A DNA stretch of 40,352 nucleotides. Origin: Deltaproteobacteria bacterium. GTDB taxonomy: Bacteria; SAR324; NAC60-12. The translations under genes and the position numbers were made by a program. A model generated the notes under the pieces. It was given only the letters and a program-made list of their open reading frames with translations. It was not told the DNA's origin and made no database searches. This document shows, piece after piece, positions 25,332 to 34,207 of the stretch. The DNA lies in the NCBI GenBank assembly GCA_002683655.1, contig NYTS01000003.1:20764-61115 (forward strand), written 5' to 3'. How positions within the stretch are numbered: the first letter of the stretch is position 1; each line of letters starts with the position of its first letter.

Positions 25332-26339
25332 ATGCATTCCTATGCTCTTCCAAAGTACCGTGTTCTGGACTTCTACGCTGCTCTCAACACAGCCGACTCA
25401 AAATCAGTGACCAAAATCTTGAAGTCTCAGCTAGTTCCTGATTTTCAGTGGTATGGAGTTTATCCTTTCGATGAACAGCATGGGCCTGAAGCAGTGGCAG
25501 AAGCATTCTGGATCCCCTTCCTCAATTCTTGGAAGAATGTCCAGCGTCGGCAGGATATCTTTCTGGCTGGAACCAATGAGATTGACCAGACAGAGTGGGT
25601 GATCAGTATGGGACACCTGATGGGGTTGCTGGATCAGGACTGGCTGGGAATGCGAGCCACGCGAAAGTTGGCTTTCCTGCGCTATGCTGACTTTTACTGT
25701 GTTCAGGAGGGACAGTTGGTCAGAGGAGCCTTTTTCTGTGACCTGATCGGAGTAATGCACCAGTTGGATCTCTCCCCACTCCCTCTACAAACGGGAGCTT
25801 CTTTTTTGTATCCCGGACCACGCACCCACGATGGGTTGTTGTTTGAAGATCAAGACAATGGAGAATCCAAGAAGACCTTGAATCTGGTTAATCGCATGAT
25901 CGCAGATCTCACGGCACTGAATATTTCTGGAGATGACCTGCCTCCCCCAGAGTATCTTGCCAGAACTTGGCACAAAGATATGATTTGGTACGGTCCAGCT
26001 GGAATTGGAGCGACCTACACGATTCCACGCTACCAAGCACAGCACCAATATCCGTTTCGTACTGGACTGCAAGGAAAGCGCTTCAATGGCCACCTTTGTC
26101 GGCTGTCTGAAGGAACATATGCCGGTTTTTTTGGCTGGCCGAATCTGACGAATACAGCGGTTGGTGGATTCCTTGGGCTTCCAGCGAGTGACCGAGCCGC
26201 AGATATGCGAGTTGTGGATATCTATCGCAGAGAAGGAGAGAAGCTGGCTGAAAACTGGGTGCTGATTGATTTGCCCTGGTGGCTTAAGCAGCAAGGAGTT
26301 GATATCTTGAAGAGAACAGAACAGATTATTCGCACCTAG
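25332..26339 (+). CDS. SnoaL/NTF2-like protein with two tandem domains
   Basis: A 335-residue soluble protein made of two NTF2-fold (SnoaL-like) halves. The N-half (VLDFYAALNTADSKSV through ISMGHLMG) has the usual fold for ligand-binding or polyketide-cyclase-like families. The C-half (LNLVNRMIADLTALN through YRREGEKLAENWVLIDLPWW) carries the common SnoaL ending. Family members include cyclases and small-molecule isomerases, but most bacterial ones are uncharacterised, so I give no reaction. It starts at ATG 25332 with little ribosome binding site and is followed after 170 bases by a PhyH-type dioxygenase in the same direction. The two may serve a common small-molecule pathway (inference). 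Confidence 0.72.
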   Translation: MHSYALPKYRVLDFYAALNTADSKSVTKILKSQLVPDFQWYGVYPFDEQHGPEAVAEAFWIPFLNSWKNVQRRQDIFLAGTNEIDQTEWVISMGHLMGLLDQDWLGMRATRKLAFLRYADFYCVQEGQLVRGAFFCDLIGVMHQLDLSPLPLQTGASFLYPGPRTHDGLLFEDQDNGESKKTLNLVNRMIADLTALNISGDDLPPPEYLARTWHKDMIWYGPAGIGATYTIPRYQAQHQYPFRTGLQGKRFNGHLCRLSEGTYAGFFGWPNLTNTAVGGFLGLPASDRAADMRVVDIYRREGEKLAENWVLIDLPWWLKQQGVDILKRTEQIIRT

Positions 26340-26506
26340 GAGAATTACCCAATTGAGCTTGGTGGATCTCCAACTGATCTGAAGTTTTAGTTGGCTCTAT
26401 TTCTTTGGTCACAGCAGATATCTCAAAATTCCTTTAGTAGCCAGTTTGGTCCGCAACCTTCCATCTTCATCATGTTTCGGTTTGACCTCAGTCTGTATTT
26501 ATCTAT

Positions 26507-27367
26507 ATGAGAATTAAGCCTATCGTATCATCTGACACAGTCTCAGAGAAATTTTTTGAAAAGGGGTATTTGGATGCCATCCCGATTCTTTCTCAAGATG
26601 AAGCGCAAGGAATTTGGGAAGAGGTGAGCGGATCTTTGGAACTAGATGGTCCCAAGCGTTTTAAAACACACCTGCTACTGCCCGTCTTGGATGATGTGAT
26701 AAAAAATACTGGCGTCATCCACGTGGTTTGTAGTGTTCTGGGAACTGAAGATATTCTCGTTTGGTCCTCAGATTGGTGTATTAAGAAAGCCCAATCATCG
26801 GGCTTCTATAGTTGGCATCAAGACTCGACCTACGCTGGTATGGCTATGCCTGAGAAAGCAGTCACAGTATGGCTGGCGTTAACACCATCAACACCAGCAT
26901 CAGGATGCTTACGTGTGGTTCCCAGATCACATAAATGGGGTCAACTTGCACATGAGTTCAAGCCCTCAAATGAGAATATGCTAAGTCGCGGGCAGCATAT
27001 TGTTGTCGGTGAGAAGATCGCTGATTTTACAAATGAGGCGATTGATTTAAGATTGCAACCTGGTGAGATAAGCTTGCACAGTTTTCGATCTATTCATGCT
27101 AGTGGGCCAAACCAAACCGATTATCCAAGAATCGGTTTTGCCATCCGCTATTGTGCCGCTGATCTTCAACGCGCGTCTCGCATTACTGAGAAAGAATCTG
27201 CAATACTGGTTTCTGGGGTCGAGCCAGAAAACTGCTCATTCATCATGGAATCTCCTCCAAATCGAGCAATGGGTGTTGAAGAAGTTTTAGAATGGAAGCG
27301 GGCAGTTGATCGTGAAAACAAAAATTACTTTCAAGACAACCCTGTACGCCAGACGTACCATAGATGA
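26507..27367 (+). CDS. Phytanoyl-CoA dioxygenase (PhyH) family protein
   Basis: A 286-residue Fe(II)/2-oxoglutarate oxygenase. Iron ligands: His104 and Asp106 in YSWHQDSTYAG and the distal His197 in IHASGPNQT, with Arg208 nearby in YPRIGFAIRY for 2-oxoglutarate. The PhyH family hydroxylates acyl-CoAs, amino acids, phosphonates and many small natural products, so the substrate cannot be assigned. There is no signal peptide. A middle segment (SGCLRVVPRSHKWGQL) is family-typical. It follows the SnoaL-like gene and has no close downstream gene on the same strand. Confidence 0.88.
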   Translation: MRIKPIVSSDTVSEKFFEKGYLDAIPILSQDEAQGIWEEVSGSLELDGPKRFKTHLLLPVLDDVIKNTGVIHVVCSVLGTEDILVWSSDWCIKKAQSSGFYSWHQDSTYAGMAMPEKAVTVWLALTPSTPASGCLRVVPRSHKWGQLAHEFKPSNENMLSRGQHIVVGEKIADFTNEAIDLRLQPGEISLHSFRSIHASGPNQTDYPRIGFAIRYCAADLQRASRITEKESAILVSGVEPENCSFIMESPPNRAMGVEEVLEWKRAVDRENKNYFQDNPVRQTYHR

Positions 27368-27485
27368 GAGAGGATTGAATTTTGGTTTGCCTCTGATTCT
27401 AACTATTCCCGAGTGACCTAACAGCATCTGGATCAGTTAGCAAAGAAAGCGAAAATTTAACTCATGCAAACTGAAAGTGAACTAT

Positions 27486-27650
27486 CTACTCTTCAGCATC
27501 TTCTTTCATTGGTAACACAAAAAGAATTCCTAAAGCTGCTACTAAACCTGTGATTAGCAACGTGTTAAGATCAAATGTTGCCCCCCCTAAAAACAGTAAA
27601 ACAATAATTGCAAATAAAAAGTAAACCAGAATTTTGTACTTTGAATTCAT
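27486..27650 (-). CDS. Small two-span membrane protein, 54 residues
   Basis: A short gene below normal length cut-offs. It reads MNSKYKILVYFLFAIIVLLF and then GGATFDLNTLLITGLVAALGI and FVLPMKEDAEE, ending at TAG. It has two hydrophobic segments separated by a short polar turn (FDLN), with a basic N-terminus and an acidic C-terminus, which is a sensible membrane hairpin topology. The ATG is preceded by a weak GAAGAA. I do not know the family; the clean TM pattern and charge ends argue that it is real. The gap around it holds no other gene. Confidence 0.6.
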   Translation of the reverse strand: MNSKYKILVYFLFAIIVLLFLGGATFDLNTLLITGLVAALGILFVLPMKEDAEE

Positions 27651-27966
27651 GTTAATTCTTCAAGTAAATATCTTTTTGATCCCTCAAATAAGTTTCAAAT
27701 CCAACTGTTGAACCGCTCGTCTGTAATCCAGATCCCAGACATAATGAGTTCAATGATGCAGAAATTTGTTTGAAATTTCATTGATAAGTCCTCCCAGGTC
27801 AATCCTTAAATATTGTTTGAAAACTCTTCTCAGGTTGAATGTAGCAAAGTGTCTAACCAAAACAACTTTTTTACTTTGGGGTAAATTTTTTGCTGAACAC
27901 CATGTATGACGAATTTTTGATTGAGAATCGCAGCATATCGAGGGGCTAACCCTCTCCTATGGAACC
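27651..27966. other. Intergenic region, no gene recognised
   Basis: About 315 A+T-rich bases between the small membrane-protein gene (minus) and the plus-strand gene at 27967. I see no ORF, no strong hairpin and no clear promoter boxes. It presumably holds the two divergent promoters. Confidence 0.3.
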
Positions 27967-28788
27967 ATGAAATTGAAAAATGATTTCGAGCCTGCAGGCT
28001 CACGAGCATATCTTGGGGAACTCAGTGAGCACGAACGTGCGAGCCTTTATCCCTACATGGCACCTGAAGGTGGCTATTTGTTAGCAAAGGGAAGGCTGTT
28101 TCAACTCAATCAACGTGACTTGGAGGAGGGCAACCTAGTCCAGGCTGCCCCCTTGCTTTTTGGAAGAACGCCCGTACTAGCTGTTGGTTCAAACCGCGCT
28201 CCCTATCAACTGCTCCGTAAGTTTGGCTCGGAAGCAATCGTACCCGTCACACCTGCTCGTTTGCATGATTGTGATGTGGTGCACACGGCCTTGGTCAGCT
28301 ACTACGGAGCAATACCTTGCACGGCTTTCCCATCATCGGGAACGATCACGGAATTGAAGGTCGTTTGGTTGAATGAGGAACAACTCCTCCACATGCACAA
28401 TACAGAGGGGATTGGGATCGCTTATGACTACGTTGAAATGCAGGGTGTGGAACATCAACTAAAAGTGCCCGCTGGTCCTGTTTTTGGCTATGCAGCCTGT
28501 TTGGGAGTATTGGCTTGGGAGGATACGCAGCCTGCAGGTCTTGCAGCTATTGCTGCTCAAGCCCGCCAATTCAAGACGGTCAGCCAGGGAGAAGTAGTTC
28601 AACGTGTCTGCAAACTTACCAACCTTACTAAAGCTTGCCCAGTTGAGCAGTTCATCACCACAATGCAGGCTGATAAAACCCTACGTGAGGAGGTGATCGG
28701 TCAACTCCAAACACATTCTATCCAACTAGATCAACCACCCTGGCGAGTGATTCCAGTTTCAATGGACGGAATTGACGATTACCTGTGA
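27967..28788 (+). CDS. Conserved-looking soluble protein of unknown function
   Basis: A 273-residue cytosolic protein that I cannot assign. A central block PVLAVGSNRAPYQLLRKF has a GSN element that recalls the YGSN substrate loop of gamma-glutamylcyclotransferases, and later IVPVTPARLHDCDVVHTALV and YYGAIPCTAFPSSGT would fit a small beta-barrel fold. However, the acidic catalytic residue is not evident, so this is only a suggestion. It has no membrane segment. It converges with the tandem-PilZ gene, with a 76-base gap. ATG 27967 follows a weak leader (CTATGGAACC). Confidence 0.7.
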   Translation: MKLKNDFEPAGSRAYLGELSEHERASLYPYMAPEGGYLLAKGRLFQLNQRDLEEGNLVQAAPLLFGRTPVLAVGSNRAPYQLLRKFGSEAIVPVTPARLHDCDVVHTALVSYYGAIPCTAFPSSGTITELKVVWLNEEQLLHMHNTEGIGIAYDYVEMQGVEHQLKVPAGPVFGYAACLGVLAWEDTQPAGLAAIAAQARQFKTVSQGEVVQRVCKLTNLTKACPVEQFITTMQADKTLREEVIGQLQTHSIQLDQPPWRVIPVSMDGIDDYL

Positions 28789-28864
28789 AGTTTCAGAGCA
28801 TTGGGAAGGTGAGGGCTGGAAGAGCCTACACTGTGTGCAGACTCAAAAGCGTTCGTAGAGATGA

Positions 28865-29929
28865 TTATGCAGGTGAAGCAGACATCTTTTTCTCTGGAAC
28901 CGTAGGCCCATAATTTTTTCTGAATTTTGTGACCATCATGCTGACTTCATCCAGATGACTTGTGAATTTGACACCGATTCCTTGGGGGATTTTTTCGTCA
29001 CCTGCTGAGACCCAGATAACTTGAGCTGTGAGATTGATTGGCTCAAGAAGCTTGAGATTCAGTTCCAGTTGCTGTCCAGCCTCGTACGGATAATCCGTGA
29101 TCAAAAAGCATCCGGAGACAGAGACATCAAAAGTCTTGGCGTTGATTTGCTCTGTAACACCACTTTGCTGAATTTGAGCATCCAACTGGAATGGAAAGCG
29201 CTCCGCTTTGCTATACTTCTCTTTGAATCGATCCACTTGAGTTGCGATCTCCTTGAAATTGCTGATAAATCGAATACCAATTCCTTTTGGAACATTCTCA
29301 ACGCCAGGACAGACCCAGACCACTTCGGCTTGGAGATCAACTGGATCTATAAGCTTAATGTTGAGATCGATTTTCTGACCAGTTTGGTACTCCAAATCCG
29401 TAGTCAAAAAGCAACCCGAAACGGAAATATCAAAGGTTCTGGAACTGATTTTTTCCTCACCTCGCTCACTTTTTAGAAGGGCATCCAGCTTGAAGGGAAA
29501 TCGTTCCGCGGATTCCCACCATCGCATCTTTGGATTGAAGTACGGAGCCATGATTTCTTTTCTGACCACGTATACCAGAATAGCTAAGACTCCGGTCAGT
29601 GAGTAGAGACTAGCAGAAAAATTGGTTACCACTTCGGAAGAGTACGCAATGTAAAAGTTTACGAAGATGGTTGCTCCACAATAGAGCATGAAACTGATCC
29701 AGCCAATTGCCTTGACCGAATGCACCGCAAGCCCAACCAGTGGCGATGAGAGAATGACTACCAATTTGAGTGGCCCATGCGGCAAAGTGAGCAATTGCTC
29801 GATCAACACCACTAAGGACCAGCGCTGCCATTGCAAAGCCGTGGTTACATAGTATGCAATTGGGGCCAAGATCAACGCCCAACCCACCAATTGTATGATC
29901 AATGGTTTTTTTACCTGGTTTCTGGTCAT
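28865..29929 (-). CDS. Membrane protein with two PilZ-like domains
   Basis: A 354-residue protein. The first 125 residues hold about four hydrophobic spans (for example LVGWALILAPIAYYVTTAL and ASLYSLTGVLAILVYVV). Two copies of a PilZ-like domain of about 100 residues follow, near 140-235 and 240-335. Each starts AERFPF(K/Q)LDA and has the D-x-S-x2-G motif (FDISVSGCF and FDVSVSGCF). The Arg-rich c-di-GMP entry motif is degenerate: AERFPF lacks the R-x3-R pair, so nucleotide binding is doubtful. The duplication is internal and recent-looking. It could bind c-di-GMP weakly or be a structural domain pair. It is monocistronic. Confidence 0.85.
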   Translation of the reverse strand: MTRNQVKKPLIIQLVGWALILAPIAYYVTTALQWQRWSLVVLIEQLLTLPHGPLKLVVILSSPLVGLAVHSVKAIGWISFMLYCGATIFVNFYIAYSSEVVTNFSASLYSLTGVLAILVYVVRKEIMAPYFNPKMRWWESAERFPFKLDALLKSERGEEKISSRTFDISVSGCFLTTDLEYQTGQKIDLNIKLIDPVDLQAEVVWVCPGVENVPKGIGIRFISNFKEIATQVDRFKEKYSKAERFPFQLDAQIQQSGVTEQINAKTFDVSVSGCFLITDYPYEAGQQLELNLKLLEPINLTAQVIWVSAGDEKIPQGIGVKFTSHLDEVSMMVTKFRKNYGPTVPEKKMSASPA

Positions 29930-30165
29930 GGCTGAATCTTTGTTTGATGTTGGTTGTAAATTAATGATTTTGAATCATCGAAGACTAGATTTTTGTCGTA
30001 AATAATCAAGGAGTAAAACGCCCAAAATGAAACATTTATGGCACTATTTTTTTGTTTGAGGAATCAGTGTTATTGATCTGACTTCAGGGACTAGCAGGAG
30101 AAATATTACGTGAGGTCCAACGTTTAGTATAGGTAGGTCTGAATTAATGTACGAAGGTACCTTAC

Positions 30166-30567
30166 CTAACAGCGAAATTGTATAATTAAGTCAGTAAGAG
30201 ACTTACCATCAACAAAGACTCTTGTGGCATGGTTGCCTTTGAATTTACCATTGATTTCTAGGTGCAGTGAGGTAGCACCTTGGAGCTGGGTTTTGGCGAA
30301 TTCCCACTTGCTATGCCTCGAGACAGCTCGACAAGCAAATTGATCCGCCTCATTGATGTCTAAAATGCGGATGCGTAGGATCGGCTGGCTGAGTTGGCTT
30401 TCCCGCCAGCCTCTAGGCAGTTCACTGGGATTCATGACCTGCACGTCACAGTATCCCAGAATGAAGCAGTGCTTGATTTTTGCTGAGTCAACTTTCACGC
30501 TTTTCGCCGCAAGCGTTGTCTGGGTTGCAGTAAGAATCAATACGATTCCAAGAAACAGCGATTTCAT
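30166..30567 (-). CDS. Small secreted protein, unknown, with four cysteines
   Basis: A 133-residue protein with a clear N-terminal signal peptide (LFLGIVLILTATQTTLAAK). The mature part has four Cys (HCFILGYC, FACRA and the C-terminal FRC), consistent with two disulfides in the periplasm. It is rich in strands (SLHLEINGKF, TRVFVDGKSL). I do not recognise the family. It lies 62 bases beyond the stop of the molybdopterin dehydrogenase gene, on the same strand, so it might be the last gene of that transcript. Its start ATG 30567 has a weak AGAGA before it. Confidence 0.6.
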   Translation of the reverse strand: MKSLFLGIVLILTATQTTLAAKSVKVDSAKIKHCFILGYCDVQVMNPSELPRGWRESQLSQPILRIRILDINEADQFACRAVSRHSKWEFAKTQLQGATSLHLEINGKFKGNHATRVFVDGKSLTDLIIQFRC

Positions 30568-30629
30568 TCTCTGCTTTTTGACTCAGGGCATTTCTGTCAT
30601 TGTCGACACCGCTTCCAAATTCATTATGA

Positions 30630-32924
30630 TCAGGAATTCATAGCCTTCCAGAGAGCTTGGGGCCGAATGGGTAATTGCTCAAAGCGCACCCCAGTGACCT
30701 CTCGCACTGCGTTGGCTACCGCAGCCCCACCCGGGACAATCGGTGGTTCACCCACACCACGGATTCCTAAAGGACCCAGTGGAGAGGGATTTTCAACCAG
30801 CACTGCATCAACGAATACGGAATCATCTGCTCTGGGCATAGCATAGTCTAGAAAATTTGAGGCCAACAACTGGCCTTGTGCATCGTAAGGCATTTCTTCC
30901 CAAAGACCCCAACCGAGCCCTTGCAAGACGCCCCCTTGAACCTGTCCCTCAATCAACATCGGGTTGATCGCAAAGCCTACATCCTGAACAGCAATGTAGT
31001 TTTTCGGCGACACCTTACCAGTTTCCAAATCCACCACCACCTTTACAGCGTGAACAGCAACAGCAGGTGCATTTTCTTGGATAGAATTGCTGGATGTGGC
31101 AATCACTGGACCTGCACCGCCTTTGCGAGATTCAGCCTGACTGGCCAGTTCCGCTAACGAGATAGCTTTGCTCGGCAAACCGTTGACGTGTACGGAACCC
31201 TCCTCAAACACCAAATCCCGTTCAGCAGCTTCAAAATGTTCAGCAGCCAACTTGGCAAGCTGATCTTTGACGTTTCGCGTAGCCCCTGAAATGGCTCCCG
31301 CTAGACTGTAGCTGACTTGGCTACCACCACTTGGTGGAGCCACTGGACCTGCATGTGAATCAACCTGGATAATCTCCACCTTCGATGGGTCTATAGAGAG
31401 AACTTCCGCAACAATCTGTACGAAACCACTATTGATTCCAGAAATATCCACGGATCCCACCTGCACCTGAACATTCCCATTGGGCAACATTCTGCAGACT
31501 GCTGACGCCGGTGAAACACCACAAGGCCACAAGCCGACAGCTATGCCCCAACCTTCGTTTTCATTGGTTTGGCGCTGCTGCCAGAGTTCACTCTCCTTGA
31601 GCGTAGTGAGACACTCTTTGAGTCCTAGACTCGGCCAGGGATTCCCGTTACTCATCAAGTCACCTGAACCCGCTGCGTTCTGTAAGCGGAACTCCAGCGG
31701 GTCCAGCTTTAGGCTGCGGGCCAACTCATCCATGTGAGACTCCATGGCAAAACTAGCAGTCTGAGCAGTCGGAGCCCTATAAGCTCCGGCCATGGGTTTG
31801 TGAGTGACCACCTCACGACAATCAATTTTCAGGTGAGGTGTTCGATATCCACTTGTCATTAGCTGGGCCAGTAGACCACTCCACCAGGCAGCTGCAAAGA
31901 CTCCATTGTCCACGTCAATCCGAGCTTGAATCGCGCAGATGATTCCATCCTGCTTGACTCCCATTTTGAGCCAGACCTCAGCGGCAGGTGCTGGCATGGA
32001 GGTCATGAAATCTTCCGTGCGAGTCAACTCCAATTTAACTGGTGCTTTCATCTCCAATGCTACCGCCGCAGCCAAGGGTTCAAGCATCCCGTGCTTTCCA
32101 CCAAAGCCACCACCAATCACCATTGGTACAACCTTCACCTTCGTATGAGGTAAATCAAGCAGTCGAGATACATCTTTATGTACTGTCCTGGGGCCCTGAG
32201 TACTTGTATAAATTGTCATGATCCCCATCGGATCTGGACTGGCCACGCAGACTTGAGGCTCCATGTAGCCCTGATGAACAATCCCTGTGCGGTAGTTCCG
32301 TTCCAGCACCACATCAGCTTCTGCGAATCCTTCTTCCACTTCACCCCGTGTATACGAGTTCATGGAATGGACGTTGGGTGGAAGACTAGCTGCGTCAGAT
32401 TCACCTTTTTCGACAGCTCCATGATCTCCACTGACATCTGATTCGTCTCGGGGTATCCCATTTGGCCAAACAAGCGGTGCGCCTGATTTTAGTGCGGTTT
32501 GGATATCAGCGACAACGTCCAACTCTTCATAATCCACATCAACCACAGAGGCTCCGTCCCAAGCTGCCTGGGGAGTTTCGCCGACGACCACCGCTACGGG
32601 GTGACCTTGAAACATCACTTCGTTTCGTGCCAACAGTGCTCCCACACGAGAGGCCGCTTTTTTTCTCCAATGAGTTAAGTCACTAGCATCGAGCACAGCG
32701 CGAACTCCCGGCACCGCGAGAGCTGCTTCCTTGTCAATTGAAACGATACGTGCGTGGGCATGCGGACTAAGGACTGGTCGTAGATGCAACATGCTGGGCA
32801 GCTGAAGATCTGCGGTATAAAGTGCTTGCCCCTTGAGCTTTTCGGGAGCATCAATGGTTCCCCGAGGTTTGCCAATGTACTTGAACTGAGAAGGCGCATT
32901 CTCACCAGAAATGGATTTGCTCAT
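30630..32924 (-). CDS. Xanthine-dehydrogenase family molybdopterin-binding subunit
   Basis: A 764-residue large subunit of a molybdenum hydroxylase (XdhA/CutL/CoxL superfamily). The N-terminal a/b-hammerhead region reads YIGKPRGTIDAPEKLKGQALY. The molybdopterin domain has GGGFGGKHG and AYRAPTA (not the AYRCSFR of form I CO dehydrogenase), and the conserved catalytic Glu is in GIRGVGEPP near the C-terminus. Such enzymes oxidise aldehydes or N-heterocycles and normally need small [2Fe-2S] and FAD subunits. Neither is seen on either side, so they must be encoded elsewhere, or this protein works alone. The start ATG 32924 follows a divergent spacer. The substrate is unknown. Confidence 0.9.
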   Translation of the reverse strand: MSKSISGENAPSQFKYIGKPRGTIDAPEKLKGQALYTADLQLPSMLHLRPVLSPHAHARIVSIDKEAALAVPGVRAVLDASDLTHWRKKAASRVGALLARNEVMFQGHPVAVVVGETPQAAWDGASVVDVDYEELDVVADIQTALKSGAPLVWPNGIPRDESDVSGDHGAVEKGESDAASLPPNVHSMNSYTRGEVEEGFAEADVVLERNYRTGIVHQGYMEPQVCVASPDPMGIMTIYTSTQGPRTVHKDVSRLLDLPHTKVKVVPMVIGGGFGGKHGMLEPLAAAVALEMKAPVKLELTRTEDFMTSMPAPAAEVWLKMGVKQDGIICAIQARIDVDNGVFAAAWWSGLLAQLMTSGYRTPHLKIDCREVVTHKPMAGAYRAPTAQTASFAMESHMDELARSLKLDPLEFRLQNAAGSGDLMSNGNPWPSLGLKECLTTLKESELWQQRQTNENEGWGIAVGLWPCGVSPASAVCRMLPNGNVQVQVGSVDISGINSGFVQIVAEVLSIDPSKVEIIQVDSHAGPVAPPSGGSQVSYSLAGAISGATRNVKDQLAKLAAEHFEAAERDLVFEEGSVHVNGLPSKAISLAELASQAESRKGGAGPVIATSSNSIQENAPAVAVHAVKVVVDLETGKVSPKNYIAVQDVGFAINPMLIEGQVQGGVLQGLGWGLWEEMPYDAQGQLLASNFLDYAMPRADDSVFVDAVLVENPSPLGPLGIRGVGEPPIVPGGAAVANAVREVTGVRFEQLPIRPQALWKAMNS

Positions 32925-33162
32925 GCTTTGAACCTGTTGAAAGTCGTTAAGGCATATAATGATATCATCAGTATGACAGCGGTGGATTGGGATGCAAGCA
33001 GAGAATGATGTCTTCGCATCTCTCAGCTATATCTAGAGGGCATCTCTCCCCCAGTTCTCCTCCCCAAACAAAATTGGCTTTGATAAACCATTGGTCATTG
33101 CACAAGGCGATATTGTCATAGTCCCTCGCCATTAAAATTAAATTATGTCTAGGAGAGATCCA

Positions 33163-33291
33163 ATGGCCACAAAGAAAAAGCATGTTCCAAAGTTCAAGAC
33201 CTTCACAGCTTTTCTGTCAAATTTTCGTGAGACCCTTCAAGAGAAAGTACGTCTGAAGCACGACGCTGCAGGACAACAATCCGTTAGCTGA
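33163..33291 (+). CDS. Tiny basic protein (hypothetical), possibly frameshifted
   Basis: An ORF of 42 codons, MATKKKHVPKFKTFTAFL then SNFRETLQEKVRLKHDAAG, with an ideal AGGAGA site seven bases before ATG 33163 (33151-33156). The charge pattern is a basic N-terminus then an amphipathic helix. In another frame after 33270, a further 30-odd codons (NNPLADRYAVSQSSW) read on, so a single frameshift could have truncated a slightly longer protein. It lies alone between the molybdopterin gene (divergent) and the M48 gene. The good ribosome binding site is the main support. Confidence 0.45.
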   Translation: MATKKKHVPKFKTFTAFLSNFRETLQEKVRLKHDAAGQQSVS

Positions 33292-33311
33292 TCGCTACGC
33301 TGTCTCTCAAA

Positions 33312-33348
33312 GCAGCTGGACCAGACTAATTCACTGGCTCCAAGCTGC
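33312..33348 (-). terminator. Imperfect hairpin after M48 protease gene
   Basis: GCAGCT (33312-33317) pairs with AGCTGC (33343-33348), with an inner CCAG/CTGG stem. It lies 35 bases after the M48 stop on the minus strand and is followed there by a short TTT. This is a weak terminator candidate. Confidence 0.3.
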
Positions 33349-33382
33349 CTCCTCTCAAGTTTTTTTACTTCTTAGAATTAAT

Positions 33383-34207
33383 TCAAAAAATAGTTTCTCC
33401 AATCCCATGCTTTTGTGGTGCTTTTTCATAAAGTGACTTGGTTTCAGAGAGCCATTGAGAGAGTTGCTGCTTGCGATTTTCATTGCTGGGATGGGTAGAC
33501 ATAAATTCTGGACCACCTTTGCCACCCGTCGCCTTGGCCATACGTTCCCAGACTTCAATCGCCTCTGCTGGATCATAACCAGCCTTGGCCATGTAGATTT
33601 GACCTATACGATCAGCATCGGTCTCGTCATCACGACTAAACTTACGCTCAAAGAAAGCTAATCCCATCGCACCGGCGGCTCCCCCAATCGTTGCGAGAGC
33701 CTTGCACTCCTGCGATTCACAGTAGAATTCTGCGGCCAGCACTGCGATTCCAGCCACTGCAGCGGTTGCTAGCTGATTTTCGATAGCTTGTGCGTACCCA
33801 TTCATTCCATGACGTCTAGTGGCGTGAGCAACTTCATGACCGATCACTGCTGCCAAAGCGCCCTCGGTCTTTAGGACTGGGAGGATTCCCGTGTAGATCG
33901 CCATCTTGCCTCCTGGCATACACCAAGCGTTGAGTTCAGGACTCTCGATCAGCTCGATCTTCCAGTCAAAAGGCTCACCGGAAGCTTTCGCAATCCGCAT
34001 TCCTACCCGTTTGACCATTTCTACCAAGCGCTTGTCTTTGGAAAGCTTCGATTCTGCGATGACTTGCCGATAAGACTTGTTGGCTTCGAGGTTGATACGT
34101 TTTTCATCCACGGTGTCCGGTGCCAAGGTCCGTACTACTTTGCCAGAACAGCCAACCAACATTAGGCCGGTAATTAATCCGATGATCATTCTCTTCAACA
34201 TTTTCAT
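33383..34207 (-). CDS. M48 family zinc metalloprotease lipoprotein
   Basis: A 274-residue protein. The signal sequence ends with a lipobox LVGCSG (Cys20), so it is anchored by lipid to a membrane, as in the LoiP/YcaL group. The zinc motif is HEVAH (124-128) in AAVIGHEVAHATRRHG, and the third ligand Glu195 lies in DDETDADRIG. Such proteases handle outer-membrane or envelope protein quality control under stress. Two internal Cys (FYCESQECKA) may form a disulfide. The gene is monocistronic and diverges across a 575-base spacer from the tandem mini-proteins at 34783. Start ATG 34207 could equally be the internal Met3, a small difference. Confidence 0.9.
   Translation of the reverse strand: MKMLKRMIIGLITGLMLVGCSGKVVRTLAPDTVDEKRINLEANKSYRQVIAESKLSKDKRLVEMVKRVGMRIAKASGEPFDWKIELIESPELNAWCMPGGKMAIYTGILPVLKTEGALAAVIGHEVAHATRRHGMNGYAQAIENQLATAAVAGIAVLAAEFYCESQECKALATIGGAAGAMGLAFFERKFSRDDETDADRIGQIYMAKAGYDPAEAIEVWERMAKATGGKGGPEFMSTHPSNENRKQQLSQWLSETKSLYEKAPQKHGIGETIF

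Noticed and set aside
30154-30163. Ten-base palindrome AAGGTACCTT next to the secreted-protein stop
   Set aside because: Single occurrence, no second site or regulator nearby. Could be chance.
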